Assembly (NCBI RefSeq): GCF_025426255.1
Contig: NZ_CP104861.1
Location: 2,480,001 to 2,544,000, forward strand
DNA: 64,000 nucleotides
Direction of reading: 5' to 3'
From: Pseudomonas fragi
GTDB lineage: Bacteria; Pseudomonadota; Gammaproteobacteria; Pseudomonadales; Pseudomonadaceae
The notes beneath the pieces are model-generated. The model was not told the DNA's origin. It saw only the letters and a program-made list of their open reading frames with translations, and did not search any database. Below are positions 36,893 through 47,965 of the stretch, one piece after another. Position 1 is the first letter of the stretch, and the number at the start of each line of letters is the position of its first letter. The position numbers and the translations under genes are program-made.

Positions 36893-37159
36893 TTACGCTG
36901 GCATGACCCAAGGCTGCAGGGTGTAGCCTTCGCTGCTGATTTCAGCGCGGGCTTGTGCCAGCAGGCTTTCGAGCTGGGCAGCGTCTGCGCAGGCGCTGCG
37001 CGGGATCTGTTTGCGGCCGATACGGGTGTTGGTGCGGTCAATGACAGTCAGGCTCAATTCGCCGTTGCCATCTTGGGCAGCCCATGCGACGCATTGAAAA
37101 GGTTCAAAGGCGTGGCCGGCAATCAAAAGTGCTTCGTTGAAACGGAGCGGGGCGTTCAT
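36893..37159 (-). CDS. Conserved hypothetical small protein
   Basis: This 88-aa protein has no signal peptide or membrane segment. It looks like a compact beta-rich cytoplasmic domain (FEPFQCVAWAAQDGNGELSLTVIDRTNTRIGRKQIPRS) followed by a helix of about 15 residues (AAQLESLLAQARAEIS). The start has a GAGACGACC-type weak site. I do not recognise the family. It is convergent with chlD. Confidence 0.65.
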   Translation of the reverse strand: MNAPLRFNEALLIAGHAFEPFQCVAWAAQDGNGELSLTVIDRTNTRIGRKQIPRSACADAAQLESLLAQARAEISSEGYTLQPWVMPA

Positions 37160-37308
37160 AGGGTCGTCTCTCTGGTGTGCCCATCAAGTGATTAACCGTC
37201 GGCTGGGCGTACCGTTCGGTTGGTTACTTGTACTGATGACTTCAGACCCGTATCAGGTCACACACTTTCGTCACTTTTTTAAAACTTTCTTGACCGGACT
37301 GATCCAAG

Positions 37309-37902
37309 TCAATTTTCAGGCTGTGTCACATCTTGAGCGTAGCTGGCTATTGGCCTTGTTGGTAACCCGCAATCGATTTTGCTCGCCAGCAATCGTTCAA
37401 CCGCCGCGCAAGCCTGTTGCTGACGAGCCTGCCAGTCGCCGGCAATCACGAGCATGGGTTGCTGATGCTGTTCGAGCCACTGGCGGCTGGCACTGAAAAA
37501 CGCTTGGCGCTCAGCCAGGGAGGGTTGGCAGCGTTGGCCATCAGCTGTCCACTCCACACCTTCGGGGGACAGCAGTAAATGCAGGTCGTAATGACGGCTC
37601 AACAACTCAGGCTCAAGCCAGGAGGGACAGTCGCCAAACAGGGTCTGGCTCCACAGGATATTACTCAGCAGATGAGTGTCCAGAATCAGCAATTCGGGCT
37701 TTCTGGCACGGGCTTGATCTTCCCATTGAAGCTGGCCGCGGGCGATGGCCGGGATGTCCGCCAGGCAGGTATCCCGAGGGTTTTGCTCGATAAAGTAACG
37801 AACGTATTCGCCCACCAAAATGCCGCCAAAACGCTGCTGCAATAGCGCCGACAACCAGCTTTTGCCGCTCGACTCGGGCCCTGCCAGCACCAATACCTTC
37901 AT
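37309..37902 (-). CDS. NadR-like nicotinamide-nucleotide kinase / P-loop ATPase
   Basis: This 197-aa P-loop protein has Walker A GPESSGKSWL (residues 8-17), as in the ribosylnicotinamide kinase domain of NadR. EYVRYFIEQNPR and LILDTHLLSN follow, matching the AAA_28 family. It probably phosphorylates nicotinamide riboside brought in by PnuC. Its ATG overlaps the pnuC stop (ATGA), so the two are coupled. Confidence 0.85.
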   Translation of the reverse strand: MKVLVLAGPESSGKSWLSALLQQRFGGILVGEYVRYFIEQNPRDTCLADIPAIARGQLQWEDQARARKPELLILDTHLLSNILWSQTLFGDCPSWLEPELLSRHYDLHLLLSPEGVEWTADGQRCQPSLAERQAFFSASRQWLEQHQQPMLVIAGDWQARQQQACAAVERLLASKIDCGLPTRPIASYAQDVTQPEN

Positions 37903-38462
37903 GTCCGTAGCGCCGGGTCGCGGTGCCAGTCACGCAAGCCTTGAATGGCAATCACGGTAAACAGCGCGTAGAGACCGGCGGTCAGGTACAGATCCTGATA
38001 GGCGAAAAAACCGATGTAAAGCACGTCTATCACGCACCACAGGGCCCAGCACTGCAGGCGCTTTTGGGCCATCCACAATTGCGCAACCAGGCTGAAAGCC
38101 GTCAGCGTGGCATCGGACCAGGGGAAATCGGAGTCTGTCCAATGGGCCATTGCGGCGCCCAGTGCAACACTGCCCACGGCGCCTATAGCCAAGCCTGCAA
38201 GGACTTGCAAGGTGCTTAATCGAGAGACTACGCGGCCTTCATGTTGTGCGCCGGTGCGAGTCCACTGCCACCAGCCATAGACTTGCAATAGCGCAAAAAA
38301 CACCTGCAGCAGCATGCCTGAATACAGCTTGATCTCGAAAAAGATCCAGCTGTAAAGCAGCACCATTACCAGGCCAATGGGCCAGCACCAGGGGTTTTGT
38401 TTGACTGTTAACCAGACGGCAATGACGCCGAGTGCGGCGGCAAACAGTTCAAGCCCTGACAT
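37899..38462 (-). CDS. pnuC: Nicotinamide riboside transporter PnuC
   Basis: This 187-aa membrane protein has about seven segments and the PnuC signature NPWCWPIGLVMVLLYSWIFFEIKLYSGMLLQVFFALLQVYGWWQW, followed by WCVIDVLYIGFFAYQDLYLTAGLYALF. It moves nicotinamide riboside, with the downstream kinase trapping it. ATG 38462 has AAGGA 7 nt upstream; the longer frame runs into the REP pair and is rejected. Confidence 0.92.
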   Translation of the reverse strand: MSGLELFAAALGVIAVWLTVKQNPWCWPIGLVMVLLYSWIFFEIKLYSGMLLQVFFALLQVYGWWQWTRTGAQHEGRVVSRLSTLQVLAGLAIGAVGSVALGAAMAHWTDSDFPWSDATLTAFSLVAQLWMAQKRLQCWALWCVIDVLYIGFFAYQDLYLTAGLYALFTVIAIQGLRDWHRDPALRT

Positions 38463-38567
38463 TGGGATTCCTTGGAAGAAAGAAGAGGGCGCAGATTGTA
38501 CCTGCAGGCGCAATGTTTGTGGGCGTAACTGCACGTGATACGCGGTATGTAGATACTCTGTGCCAAA

Positions 38568-38618
38568 GTGGGAGCGAGCCTGCTCGCGAATGTTTTTCGC
38601 GAGCAGGCTCGCTCCTAC
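38568..38618. repeat. REP pair with TAGATACTCTG flank
   Basis: Inverted arms around a short T-rich loop lie between pnuC and the glycosyltransferase stop. The left flank repeats the tgtagatactctgt phrase seen beside the copies at 18061 and 29880; the right flank does not. Confidence 0.88.
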
Positions 38619-38627
38619 GCCTCGCAA

Positions 38628-40235
38628 TCAAGGCAGATGCAGCAACACGTAATCGTTCTTGTCGAAACGCCCGCTGAGTGCCGGAGCCATGCTGCCCAGC
38701 TCGCTGCCTTGCAAGGCCTGATAGTCCTTGCGGTCCATGACGATCCAGACCGGAGATGGCAATGCTGTCAGCTCGGCGGGCGATTGGGTGAACAGCGGCA
38801 GTAGATCGCGGTCAACGTTGACCATGAACTTGATCGCCTTCGCATCCTTGCCCATGCCGTGCAGCACCACAGGAGCCGGCGCCTGATCGATCAGTTGCAT
38901 AGCCTTTAAAGTAAAGGTGCGGGTGTCATACAGGCTGCGTTCAGCGGGTTCAAACACCGTTATATAGCTGCTCCACAGTGCCAGTACCGCACACGCCGCC
39001 AGTCCTGCAACCCGCCATTGGGCCTTGAACAGCAGGCCCAGGGCCAGAACTTGCAGTACCGCGAGGATGACGAAAGTAGCAGTCAATGACGGCAGCTGTT
39101 CGCCAAACCGCTGGCGTACCACCACCAGACCGACAATCAGCAAGCCTGGCAGCAGCAAGAACAGGCCTTGAATCAACCCGCGCAAGACGCCAAACACCCG
39201 TCCGCTCATGACCTGAAACGGATACGCCGCAATGATGGCCGCCATCGGCAACATGGGCAGCAGGTAGCGGGCTTTTTTCGCTTGGGGAATCGACAGCCCG
39301 ATCATCACCACCAGAGCAGCTGCAACGCAGTATTTGACCAGTTGCAAGGCTGGCCCCGACTGCTTGCGCCCGGCAACCAGAATCGCCACCAATACTACAA
39401 CGGCTAGCGGATAGGCCAGCGCATAGTTGCCCATCGAGCTGGTGAAGTAATACAGCGCGCTGCTCGCGCCTTCAGTGCCGTCCATGCGCCCGGTAACTTG
39501 CATGCGGATCACTTCGTGGACAAAGGCTTCGCCACCACTGATCCAGGCCAACATCAGCAATGTGCCAATGCAGAGCACCAGCAGTGCCAGCGCTTGCAGC
39601 CCAACGCTGATCAGGCGGCGCCACTGGCCGTTGAGCAGGTAGTAACTGCACAGAATGCCGGTAGGGATCACCAGGCCGATCGGGCCGCGAATGGCAAACC
39701 CCAGCACCAGCAGGGCCAGTAGCCAGAAATGACGGCGTGGCGTGCCAAAGTGATCGTGGGAATAGGCCAGGTAAAATGCACTGAAGCTCACGGCTGCAAG
39801 CATTTGGTCCAGCGAAACAGCCCGGGTTTCGGTGATAAAGGTCATGCTCAGTAACAGCAAGGCCACGCTGACCAGCGCCCAGGTTGTCGATTGCGGCGCA
39901 ACCAGGCGGTACATCAACGTCACCAGCGTTGCGCTGGCAATGGCCGTTGGTAGCCATGCAGTCAGGCTGGTGACTTTGCCAAAGGGCAGCGCCAGTAACC
40001 AGGTAAATACCGTGGAAGTAGCGCTGTAGTCCGCATAGGGTTGGCCATAGGTGGTCGGGAAAAAACCGGGACCATGGCGCAGCATTTCGTTGGCAAACAT
40101 GACAAAGCGCGAATCAAAGCCTATCGCCGCCTCTTGATGGTTGCCCAGGATAAACAGCAGCAAAGCGAATGCACCCAGAATCAGGGATTGCCTGCGCAGG
40201 GTGAGCAAAGCTGTGTCGTTGAAGTCTGCAGGCAT
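38628..40235 (-). CDS. ArnT-like membrane glycosyltransferase (GT39/GT83 type)
   Basis: This 535-aa protein has about 11 membrane segments and an ArnT/PMT-like first loop (GFDSRFVMFANEMLRHGPGFFPTTYGQPYADYSATSTVF) carrying the acidic residues of the family. It lies downstream of ugd but behind a terminator and with its own ribosome site (AAGGAG). It is therefore a separate transcription unit. It probably transfers a sugar from an undecaprenyl carrier in the periplasm; whether that sugar is aminoarabinose is unknown. It is distinct from the operon's own ArnT. Confidence 0.82.
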   Translation of the reverse strand: MPADFNDTALLTLRRQSLILGAFALLLFILGNHQEAAIGFDSRFVMFANEMLRHGPGFFPTTYGQPYADYSATSTVFTWLLALPFGKVTSLTAWLPTAIASATLVTLMYRLVAPQSTTWALVSVALLLLSMTFITETRAVSLDQMLAAVSFSAFYLAYSHDHFGTPRRHFWLLALLVLGFAIRGPIGLVIPTGILCSYYLLNGQWRRLISVGLQALALLVLCIGTLLMLAWISGGEAFVHEVIRMQVTGRMDGTEGASSALYYFTSSMGNYALAYPLAVVVLVAILVAGRKQSGPALQLVKYCVAAALVVMIGLSIPQAKKARYLLPMLPMAAIIAAYPFQVMSGRVFGVLRGLIQGLFLLLPGLLIVGLVVVRQRFGEQLPSLTATFVILAVLQVLALGLLFKAQWRVAGLAACAVLALWSSYITVFEPAERSLYDTRTFTLKAMQLIDQAPAPVVLHGMGKDAKAIKFMVNVDRDLLPLFTQSPAELTALPSPVWIVMDRKDYQALQGSELGSMAPALSGRFDKNDYVLLHLP

Positions 40236-40264
40236 CTCGAGTCTCCTTGACTCATCAGGGCGCA

Positions 40265-40300
40265 TAAAAAAGCGCCGCCACTGTTACCAATGGCGGCGCT
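40265..40300 (-). terminator. Intrinsic terminator of the arn-ugd operon
   Basis: On the minus strand an AGCGCCGCCA stem with its exact complement and a 10-nt loop is followed by a T-run, 10 nt after the ugd stop. Confidence 0.88.
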
Positions 40301-40309
40301 GTCAGATCA

Positions 40310-41668
40310 TTAAATGGCTGTTGAACCTACCGGCAAGTTGCACGACTCACCCCGGCCCATCGGGAAGTATTGCAGGCCGACCTTGGCCAGACGCTCGCCT
40401 TCATACAGGTTGCGGCCGTCGAAAATCACCGGAGTGTGCAGGCGCTGTTTGATCAGGTCAAAATCCGGGGCCTTGAATTGTTGCCACTCGGTACACACGA
40501 TCAACGCATCTGCGCCGTTGAGGGTCGACTCCGGGGTGCCCATCAAGCTCAGGCGCGGCTCATCGCCGTACAGACGCTGGGTTTCCTGCATGGCTTCGGG
40601 GTCAAAAGCGCGCACATCGGCACCGGCTGCCCACAGGGCTTCCATCAGCACACGGCTCGGCGCGTCACGCATGTCGTCGGTGTTGGGTTTGAATGCCAGG
40701 CCCCACAGAGCAAACGTCTTGCCTTTGAGGTCACCCTTGAAAAATGCATTGATGCGATCGAACAGCTTGTGTTTCTGACGTTCGTTGATCGCTTCGACCG
40801 CTTGCAGCAGGTCGCTCGAACAATTGACCTGCTGGGCACTGTGGATCAGCGCGCGCATGTCTTTAGGGAAGCACGAACCGCCGTAGCCGCAGCCAGGGTA
40901 GATAAAGTGATAACCAATGCGCGTGTCGGCGCCAATACCCAGACGCACGGCTTCGATATCCGCCCCCAGGTGTTCGGCCAGTTCGGCAATCTGGTTGATA
41001 AAGCTGATTTTGGTCGCAAGCATGCAGTTGGCAGCGTACTTGGTCAGCTCTGCGCTGCGCAGGTCCATGAAAATAATGCGGTCATGGTTGCGGTTGAACG
41101 GCGCATACAGGTCACGCATGACCTCGCGCACTTCTTCGCGGGCGCAGCCAATGATGATGCGGTCCGGGCGGCGGCAGTCGGTAACTGCCGAGCCTTCCTT
41201 GAGGAATTCGGGGTTGGATACCACGTCAAATTGCAACGAGCGCCCGGCCAGATCCAGGGCCTGGTTGATATGCGCAGTCAGTGCGTCGCCGGTGCCCACG
41301 GGAACGGTGGACTTCTCGACCAGAATCAGCGGTTCCTTGCGGTGGCGGGCAACCGCGTCACCTACAGAGAACACCTGGCCCAGGTCAGCCGAACCGTCTT
41401 CGCTCGGGGGCGTACCTACAGCGATAAACAGTACCTGGCCGTGTTCAACGGCGAGTTTTTCATCGCTGGTAAAACGCAGGCGTTTGCTTTCAAGGTTTTC
41501 ACGTACCAGGCTGGAAAGCCCGGGCTCAAAAATGCTGACGTGACCTTGCTGCAGCAACTCGACCTTTTTCTGGTCAATGTCCATGCAGATCACGTCATGT
41601 CCGACTTCAGCCAGTACCGTCGCCTGTACCAGGCCTACATAGCCACTACCAAATACACTGATTTTCAT
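40310..41668 (-). CDS. ugd: UDP-glucose 6-dehydrogenase
   Basis: This 452-aa enzyme has the N-terminal Rossmann motif [10 protein letters not shown] (residues 7-16). Its catalytic cysteine lies in [14 protein letters not shown] (Cys near 263), and NP(E)FLKEGSA comes near 150. It makes UDP-glucuronate, the substrate for ArnA. The start overlaps the arnF stop (ATGA), and it is the last gene of the aminoarabinose operon as in P. aeruginosa. Confidence 0.94.
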   Translation of the reverse strand: MKISVFGSGYVGLVQATVLAEVGHDVICMDIDQKKVELLQQGHVSIFEPGLSSLVRENLESKRLRFTSDEKLAVEHGQVLFIAVGTPPSEDGSADLGQVFSVGDAVARHRKEPLILVEKSTVPVGTGDALTAHINQALDLAGRSLQFDVVSNPEFLKEGSAVTDCRRPDRIIIGCAREEVREVMRDLYAPFNRNHDRIIFMDLRSAELTKYAANCMLATKISFINQIAELAEHLGADIEAVRLGIGADTRIGYHFIYPGCGYGGSCFPKDMRALIHSAQQVNCSSDLLQAVEAINERQKHKLFDRINAFFKGDLKGKTFALWGLAFKPNTDDMRDAPSRVLMEALWAAGADVRAFDPEAMQETQRLYGDEPRLSLMGTPESTLNGADALIVCTEWQQFKAPDFDLIKQRLHTPVIFDGRNLYEGERLAKVGLQYFPMGRGESCNLPVGSTAI

Positions 41669-42072
41669 GCGCAGTTCCTGGAACTCGGGGTACGTCGAGA
41701 GTTGATCGTAAGCACCCCTAGAATGACCAAGGTCACACCAAGGGTTTTTGAAAGGGTGAAGCTTTCATGGAATACCGGCAGGCTTGCAGCCAGCAGGTAA
41801 ACCAGTGCGTAACTGATGCTTAACAGCGAATAGGCGCGGCCCAACGGCAAATCGCGCAGAGCCAGCAGCCAGCACAGCATCGACAAGGCATAAGCGGCAA
41901 TTGCCGCAAGCACCACGGCCAATGCCGATATTGATACTTCGCCCTGACTGATTGCACTCACCCATTGGGCAGGTTCCGGCAAGCGGGTCATGCTCCAGCG
42001 CATACCCAGTTGGGCAGAACTGACCAGCAACACGCTGCCCGAAGCAAAGATAAATCCACGGCGCAGGCTCAT
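41665..42072 (-). CDS. arnF: 4-amino-4-deoxy-L-arabinose-phosphoundecaprenol flippase subunit ArnF
   Basis: This 135-aa small EamA/SMR-like protein has four membrane segments ([44 protein letters not shown]). Together with ArnE it should flip the aminoarabinose lipid carrier to the periplasmic face. I chose ATG 42072, which overlaps the arnE stop region by 4 nt; the frame extends upstream within arnE. Confidence 0.88.
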   Translation of the reverse strand: MSLRRGFIFASGSVLLVSSAQLGMRWSMTRLPEPAQWVSAISQGEVSISALAVVLAAIAAYALSMLCWLLALRDLPLGRAYSLLSISYALVYLLAASLPVFHESFTLSKTLGVTLVILGVLTINSRRTPSSRNCA

Positions 42073-42413
42073 GCGTGTTGCCCCAGTAAAACCACCCCGG
42101 CAATGACCAGTCCAACACCCACCCAATGACGCAGGTCGATGGTTTCTTTAAACAGGTAGCGGGCTACCAGAGTGATCAACACAAAATTGAGGCTGAGCAT
42201 CGGGTAAGCAATCCCGACCTCCAGCCGTTGCAATACCAGCAACCACACCAGCAAACCCAGACCCAGACACAGCAGTGCCAGCCATAACCAAGGGGAGCGC
42301 AGTTTTTGCGCTACCCCGGTGTCGATTCCGCGCCAGCCCTCGACGGCATACTTCTGGGCGATCTGGCCGGCGCAAGTCAACAGGCAAGCCAGCAGTAGCA
42401 GGGTCAAGGTCAT
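42069..42413 (-). CDS. arnE: 4-amino-4-deoxy-L-arabinose-phosphoundecaprenol flippase subunit ArnE
   Basis: This is a 114-aa four-helix SMR-like membrane protein ([36 protein letters not shown]), typical of ArnE. It overlaps arnT at its start and arnF at its stop by 4 nt each, so the three are translated together. Confidence 0.88.
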   Translation of the reverse strand: MTLTLLLLACLLTCAGQIAQKYAVEGWRGIDTGVAQKLRSPWLWLALLCLGLGLLVWLLVLQRLEVGIAYPMLSLNFVLITLVARYLFKETIDLRHWVGVGLVIAGVVLLGQHA

Positions 42414-44059
42414 GGAGTGATCTGCGGGAATATCAGAATCACCATATTGCCTTCGTCATAACGCTGGGCATCTTTGGGCAGCTCGTCCATTTCATGGCTT
42501 TCATCGCTGTCCTTGACCCGCATTACCACGCCTACAGGACCTTGGCGTCGTGCGTCGGTCATCCATTGGCCAATCTGATCCAGGCCAATGCTTTTGCCTT
42601 TGGCATCGTCATAGGTCAGGCCGTATTTGACCTCGCCCTGGGTGTTGTAAAGCGTCACGTCCGGACGACGCAGGCGCCAGGCCAGGGCAGAAGCCGCACC
42701 CAGGTCGTTGCTGAGAAAGGTTTTGGCCTGGGCCAGTTCGTCGATGTGTTCAAGGATGAACTGGTCGGGCATCTTGTTGTGCACCACGCTGGTCGGCATA
42801 GCCGCAGGCAGCGCAAGTACCAGCACGCCCATGGCCACGGCAGGGGCTGCCCACATTTTCAGCGGTTTGGACAAGGTCAGCAGGCCGGTCACGATCCAGG
42901 TCAGCAGCACCACGACCAACAGCGCCATGTGCTGCGGCTCGTTGTCATAGAACGGTTTTTTGATCTGGAAGTAGACCAGCGCCAGCAATGCCGCGCCGCC
43001 GACCAACAGATTGACCAGCCCGTTAACACGCAAGGCGCCAGTTTTGGCCTGCTCGACACGTTGCATCATCGCGTGGCCCAGCAGCAGTGCCAGCGGCAGC
43101 ATGCACGGCATGATATAGGTCGGCAGTTTGCCCTTGCTCAGGCTGAACAAGCCCAGTGGCAGCAACAGCCACAGCAGGATGAACACAACGCTGGCATGGC
43201 GTTTGTTTTGCCAGGCGTCCTTGAAGGTCGCGGGCAACAAAGCTGCCCACGGCAAGCTGGAGACCACCATCAACGGCAAGTAGAACCACCACGGACGACC
43301 GTGCTGGGCATCGTCACCGGCAAAGCGGCGGATATGCTCGTGCCAGAAGAAGAAGCGCCAGTAATCGGGCTCCTGGGCGTGAACCGCGAGCACCCATGGC
43401 AGCGAGACGGCAGCGGCGACCAGCATGGCTACCAGGCCATACTTGACCAGTTCCAGAAAGCGTTTTTGCCAAATCATGTAGGGGAGGGCGATCAGAACCG
43501 GCAGCAGCAGGGCCAGAAAGCCTTTGGTCATAAAGCCCATGCCGCAGGCAAAACCCAGTACCGCCCAGCTGATCAGGCGATCACGGCGCGAGCGGCTGTC
43601 CACGGCAAACCATAGGGCAACCATGCTCAGGTTGACCCACAGAGTGAATTGCGGATCGAGGTTGGAATACCCGGCCTGGCCTGCAATCAGGCCAAAGGTC
43701 ATGTACACCAGCGCGCAGGCAAAGCTCTTGCGCGGGTCATTCCACAGGCGACGGGCCACGGCATAAGCCAGGAACACGCTCAGGCCGGTGGCGATGGCTG
43801 AGGCAATGCGTACGCCAAACAGGTTTTCGCCAAAAATGGCCTGACCGATGGCGATCATCCAGTAGCCGGCAATCGGCTTCTCGAAGTAACGCAAATCCAT
43901 GAAGTGCGGGGTGATCCAGTTACCGTCGACCAGAATTTGTTGGCCGATTTGTGCGTAGCGCGTTTCGTCAGGAATCCACAGGCCGTGAGTGCCCAGCGGT
44001 AGCAGGTAAAACGCGATAAAGGCTAAAACCAGCAGCGGTATCGTCCAGCGCTGAGTCAT
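42410..44059 (-). CDS. arnT: Undecaprenyl phosphate-alpha-4-amino-4-deoxy-L-arabinose arabinosyl transferase
   Basis: This is a 549-aa ArnT with about 12 membrane segments. The periplasmic loop 1 motif [41 protein letters not shown] includes the catalytic aspartate. It transfers L-Ara4N to lipid A phosphates, lowering the negative charge and giving polymyxin resistance. It sits in the canonical order arnD-arnT-arnE. Confidence 0.95.
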   Translation of the reverse strand: MTQRWTIPLLVLAFIAFYLLPLGTHGLWIPDETRYAQIGQQILVDGNWITPHFMDLRYFEKPIAGYWMIAIGQAIFGENLFGVRIASAIATGLSVFLAYAVARRLWNDPRKSFACALVYMTFGLIAGQAGYSNLDPQFTLWVNLSMVALWFAVDSRSRRDRLISWAVLGFACGMGFMTKGFLALLLPVLIALPYMIWQKRFLELVKYGLVAMLVAAAVSLPWVLAVHAQEPDYWRFFFWHEHIRRFAGDDAQHGRPWWFYLPLMVVSSLPWAALLPATFKDAWQNKRHASVVFILLWLLLPLGLFSLSKGKLPTYIMPCMLPLALLLGHAMMQRVEQAKTGALRVNGLVNLLVGGAALLALVYFQIKKPFYDNEPQHMALLVVVLLTWIVTGLLTLSKPLKMWAAPAVAMGVLVLALPAAMPTSVVHNKMPDQFILEHIDELAQAKTFLSNDLGAASALAWRLRRPDVTLYNTQGEVKYGLTYDDAKGKSIGLDQIGQWMTDARRQGPVGVVMRVKDSDESHEMDELPKDAQRYDEGNMVILIFPQITP

Positions 44060-44940
44060 GGCTTCTGCACTCCCAACCAGCCTTCACGGCCTTCAAGCAC
44101 GCCGCGACTCAGTTGCCCGGCTGGCAGGCTGTCGAGATCGGCGGGGAGCAAGTCCCGCAGGGGTTGGAAATGAATGTCACGCGCCCGGGCCTGGGCAAGC
44201 AATTGACGGAAGTCGTTGGCCATTAGAATCCCTTCTACTTCTGCATGGATGGTGTACGCATTCAGCTTTTGTGGGCTGAAGCGATCAAGAATGAATGAGT
44301 TGAAATCGGCGGCACTCAGCTCGGGCCCGACCACTTCATCGAAGGTGGGTAAATCCACAGGGATTTGCGGCGCGCCCAGCCTGCCATCAGCCAACCTTGG
44401 CCGAAACAGACTGTGCCCGCGGCAATCACTGTTGTAACGAAAGCCAAAGGTTTCCTTGGCCTGGACTACGCGTTCATCGGCACGCCAGCCTGCGGCGGCC
44501 GAACACTCGACGGCTTGCCCGGTGATGTCGCTCAACGTCTCGACACCACGGCGGATCTGCTCGATCAATTGCGCTTCGCTCCAGCGTGCGGTGTTAGCTT
44601 GCCAGCCATGGTGATCCCAGGCGTGCAAGCCAACCTCGTGGCCCGCGGCCAGGGTCTGGCGCATCAAGTGCCCCAGATCCTTGCCGATCGGTTTGCCTGG
44701 CCAGGCGGTGCCGGCCAGCAAAATATCCCAGCCGTACAGGCTGGCAGCCTTGGAACGCATCATTTTCCAGAAAAACTGGGGCTTGATCAGCCGCCATAAA
44801 TGGCGGCCCATGTTGTCCGGCCCCACGCTGAAAAAAAACGTGGCTTTGATCTGGGCTTCGTCGAGCAGTTCGAGTAACCGCGGAACTCCCTCACGGGTTC
44901 CACGGTACGTGTCGACATCAATACGTAGTCCAGCTTGCAT
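44056..44940 (-). CDS. arnD: 4-deoxy-4-formamido-L-arabinose-phosphoundecaprenol deformylase
   Basis: This 294-aa protein is a polysaccharide-deacetylase-family enzyme. It begins [23 protein letters not shown], and HAWDHHGWQ (near residue 120) provides the metal histidines. It removes the formyl group after transfer to the lipid carrier. Start and stop overlap its neighbours arnA and arnT. Confidence 0.94.
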   Translation of the reverse strand: MQAGLRIDVDTYRGTREGVPRLLELLDEAQIKATFFFSVGPDNMGRHLWRLIKPQFFWKMMRSKAASLYGWDILLAGTAWPGKPIGKDLGHLMRQTLAAGHEVGLHAWDHHGWQANTARWSEAQLIEQIRRGVETLSDITGQAVECSAAAGWRADERVVQAKETFGFRYNSDCRGHSLFRPRLADGRLGAPQIPVDLPTFDEVVGPELSAADFNSFILDRFSPQKLNAYTIHAEVEGILMANDFRQLLAQARARDIHFQPLRDLLPADLDSLPAGQLSRGVLEGREGWLGVQKP

Positions 44941-46931
44941 CAGCGTTTTTCCGCGATTTCTACCATGGCTTCACGCAGGAAGAAGTCCAGGGTCTTGCCA
45001 ATGGTTTCGCTCAGCTCGGTGGTGGGTGTCCAGTCGATCAGACGACGGGCGTTTTCAACACTTGGTTTGCGATGGCTCACGTCCTGGTAGCCGGTGCCGT
45101 AGAACGACTGGCTTTCTACGTCGCGGAAACCGGCAAACGGAGGGAAGTTGGCACGCAGTGGATGCGCTTCGAACTGACGCAGCAACTCTTCACCCAGTTG
45201 ACGAATGCTGGCTTCGTTATCCGGGTTACCGATGTTGATGATCTGGCCGTCGCACTTGCCACCCTTGTTGTCGATGATGCGTGCCAGAGCTTCGATACCG
45301 TCGGCCACGTCTGTGAAGCAGCGTTTTTGTTCGCCGCCGTCAACCAGACGGATCGGGGTGCCTTCCACCAGGTGCAGGATCAGTTGAGTGATCGCACGCG
45401 AGCTGCCAACCCGTGCCGAATCCAGACGGTCAAGGCGTGGGCCCATCCAGTTGAACGGACGGAACAGGGTGAATTTCAGGCCCTTCTGGCCGTAGGCCCA
45501 GATAACGCGGTCAAGCAGTTGCTTGGAGACCGAGTAGATCCAGCGTTGCTTGTTGATCGGGCCAACGATCAGGTTGGAGGTGTCTTCGTCGAAGTTCTTG
45601 TCCTGGCACATGCCATACACTTCGGACGTGGACGGGAAGATCACGCGCTTGTTGTATTTGACGCAGTAGCGCACCAGCTTGAGGTTTTCCTCGAAGTCCA
45701 GTTCGAATACGCGCAATGGGTTGCGGGTGTATTCGATAGGCGTCGCGATGGCCACCAGCGGCAGAACCACGTCGCATTTCTTGATGTGGTATTCGATCCA
45801 CTCGGTGTGGATGCTGATGTCGCCTTCCACGAAGTGGAAGTTGGGATTGCTGCGCAGGCGCTCGATGGCGTCGGAGCCGATGTCCAGGCCATACACTTCG
45901 TACTGGTCGTCTTGCAGCAGACGCTCGGACAAGTGGTTACCGATAAAGCCGTTTACGCCCAGGATCAGGACGCGGGTACGACGTGCCGGGCGACCGGACT
46001 CGCTGCCACGCAGGCGCGAACCTTCAACCAGACCCAGTTCGCGGGCCAGTTGCGGGCCGCTCAGGTACAGGCCGTTGTCGTTGCGCTGACCGGCAGTGAT
46101 CAGCAGGGAATCTTGAGCGCAGGCAATGCGCAGTGGGTCACAGCTGATGACCTGGCCAGGTGCAAGGCCCTCATTGCCGGCAACCACTTCGGCGCCCCAG
46201 ACAATCAGTTTGTGCTCGCCCACGGCGCAGAAAGCGCCCGGGTACGGCTGGGTAACGGCACGCACCAGGTTGAACAGTTCTTCGGCCGGGCGAGTCCATT
46301 GCAGCAGGCCGTCAGCCGGGGTGCGGCGACCGAAGTAGGTGGCCTTGGATTCGTCTTGCGCAGTTTCGGTCAGCTTGCCCTGAGGCAGCAATGGCAAGGC
46401 TTCGGCAAGCAGTTGAGCGGCGGTTTCGCGCAGCTTGGCGTGCAGGCTCAGTGCGGTGTCCGAGCGCTCGATGCTGATGCGCTGCTGAGCCAGAATGTCG
46501 CCTGCGTCAGCACGCTTGACCATGCGGTGCAGGGTGACGCCGGTTTCGGTTTCGCCGTTGACCAGTACCCAGTTGGCTGGTGCGCGACCACGATAACGCG
46601 GCAGCAACGAGCCATGCAGGTTGAAAGCACCTTTGCTGACGCTGGCCAGCAGTTCTTCGCCCAGCAGGTGGCGGTAGTAGAACGAGAAGATGTAATCGGC
46701 GTTCAGCTTGCGAATGCGCTCGATCCACAGTGGGTGGTTAGCGTCTTCCGGTGCGTGAACCGGGATACCTTTACGGGCACACAGTTGGGCGACCGAGCCG
46801 TAAAAGTTATTTTCCTTGGGGTCGTCAGCATGGGTAAATACAGCTGCAATTTCGTAGCCTGCATTGAGCAAGGCTTCGATGCCTGTGCAGCCAATATCGT
46901 GATAGGCGAAAACAACGGCTTTCAAACTCAT
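44940..46931 (-). CDS. arnA: Bifunctional UDP-glucuronate decarboxylase / UDP-L-Ara4N formyltransferase
   Basis: This 663-aa protein, the usual length, has two domains. The N-terminal formyltransferase (residues 1-305) contains [16 protein letters not shown] with the catalytic Asn-His-Asp set. The C-terminal short-chain dehydrogenase/decarboxylase (about 315-663) has [14 protein letters not shown] and the [11 protein letters not shown] active site. It makes the UDP-4-keto sugar and formylates UDP-Ara4N. The amination step between these two is normally done by ArnB, which is not encoded here. ATG 46931 overlaps the arnC stop. Confidence 0.95.
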   Translation of the reverse strand: MSLKAVVFAYHDIGCTGIEALLNAGYEIAAVFTHADDPKENNFYGSVAQLCARKGIPVHAPEDANHPLWIERIRKLNADYIFSFYYRHLLGEELLASVSKGAFNLHGSLLPRYRGRAPANWVLVNGETETGVTLHRMVKRADAGDILAQQRISIERSDTALSLHAKLRETAAQLLAEALPLLPQGKLTETAQDESKATYFGRRTPADGLLQWTRPAEELFNLVRAVTQPYPGAFCAVGEHKLIVWGAEVVAGNEGLAPGQVISCDPLRIACAQDSLLITAGQRNDNGLYLSGPQLARELGLVEGSRLRGSESGRPARRTRVLILGVNGFIGNHLSERLLQDDQYEVYGLDIGSDAIERLRSNPNFHFVEGDISIHTEWIEYHIKKCDVVLPLVAIATPIEYTRNPLRVFELDFEENLKLVRYCVKYNKRVIFPSTSEVYGMCQDKNFDEDTSNLIVGPINKQRWIYSVSKQLLDRVIWAYGQKGLKFTLFRPFNWMGPRLDRLDSARVGSSRAITQLILHLVEGTPIRLVDGGEQKRCFTDVADGIEALARIIDNKGGKCDGQIINIGNPDNEASIRQLGEELLRQFEAHPLRANFPPFAGFRDVESQSFYGTGYQDVSHRKPSVENARRLIDWTPTTELSETIGKTLDFFLREAMVEIAEKR

Positions 46932-47965
46932 GATTGGACCTGTGTCGAAGTAGAAGAAGTCGAGTTGCAAGTTGAAACAGTGGACGTCGAAGATTCGGCG
47001 CGAACAATTTTTTCAATGAAAAAACGTGGTCGTGCACGCACATCGCTGTACATGCGGCCCAAGTACTCACCCAAAAGGCCCATGCCGATAAATTGGCCGC
47101 CGGTAAACACGAAGAGCACCGCAAACAGTACAAAAGTACCGTCGCCGGCCCAGCTTGCACCGAAGATCAGGCGCAGCATGATCAGCGCAATCGCGAACAC
47201 GACGCCAAGGGCAGCCATGCTGAAGCCGATAATGCTCAGCAAGCGCAAAGGCGTGGTGGTCATGCAAGTGATCAGGTCAAACATCAGGTTGATCAGGCGC
47301 ATCGGGCTGTACTTGGAGTCGCCGTGCTCGCGCTCGGCATGCTCGACCAGCACTTCAGTGGTATGGCGGGCAAAGCTGTTGGCCAGAATCGGGATAAAAG
47401 TACTGCGCTCACGGCAGGCGAGCATGGCGTCGACGATGCTGCGGCGGTAAGCGCGCAGCATGCAGCCGTAGTCGCTCATGGCAACCCCGGTGGAGCGTTG
47501 CACGGCCAGGTTGATCAGGCGTGAAGGCCAGCGGCGCCAGGCAGAGTCCTGGCGGTTGTTGCGTACGGTGCCGACCACGTCGTAACCCAGTGCCGCCTGC
47601 GCAACCAGTCGCGGGATTTCTTCTGGCGGGTTTTGCAGGTCGGCGTCGAGGGTGATGACCACATCGCCCTTGGAGTGCTCGAAGCCGGCCATGATCGCGG
47701 CATGTTGCCCGTAGTTGCGGTTGAGGATAACCGCGACCACATGGCTGCCTTCACGCTCAGCGGCCTCTTGCAGGATTTGCGCCGAGTTGTCACGGCTGCC
47801 GTCATCGACCAGCACGATTTCGTAGGCTTGGCTCAGTTGTGCGCAGGCAGCTTCAGTGCGGCGCAACAGTTCTGGCAGGCTCTGTTCTTCGTTGTAGACC
47901 GGAATGACGATCGACACACACTGGATTGGGTAAGGTTTCAAAGTATTCGTTCCAGTCAGTTTCAT
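46928..47965 (-). CDS. arnC: Undecaprenyl-phosphate 4-deoxy-4-formamido-L-arabinose transferase
   Basis: This 345-aa GT2 glycosyltransferase has the N-terminal fold [32 protein letters not shown] near 105, and two membrane segments near the C-terminus (about 230-290). It loads the formylated sugar on undecaprenyl phosphate. It is the first gene of the operon here; in most species arnB precedes it. ATG 47965 is preferred over the GTG two codons upstream. Confidence 0.93.
   Translation of the reverse strand: MKLTGTNTLKPYPIQCVSIVIPVYNEEQSLPELLRRTEAACAQLSQAYEIVLVDDGSRDNSAQILQEAAEREGSHVVAVILNRNYGQHAAIMAGFEHSKGDVVITLDADLQNPPEEIPRLVAQAALGYDVVGTVRNNRQDSAWRRWPSRLINLAVQRSTGVAMSDYGCMLRAYRRSIVDAMLACRERSTFIPILANSFARHTTEVLVEHAEREHGDSKYSPMRLINLMFDLITCMTTTPLRLLSIIGFSMAALGVVFAIALIMLRLIFGASWAGDGTFVLFAVLFVFTGGQFIGMGLLGEYLGRMYSDVRARPRFFIEKIVRAESSTSTVSTCNSTSSTSTQVQS

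Noticed and set aside
45072..47450. 792-aa plus-strand frame opposite arnA/arnC
   Set aside because: It is antisense to two clear arn genes and has no start signal; a typical GC-rich shadow.
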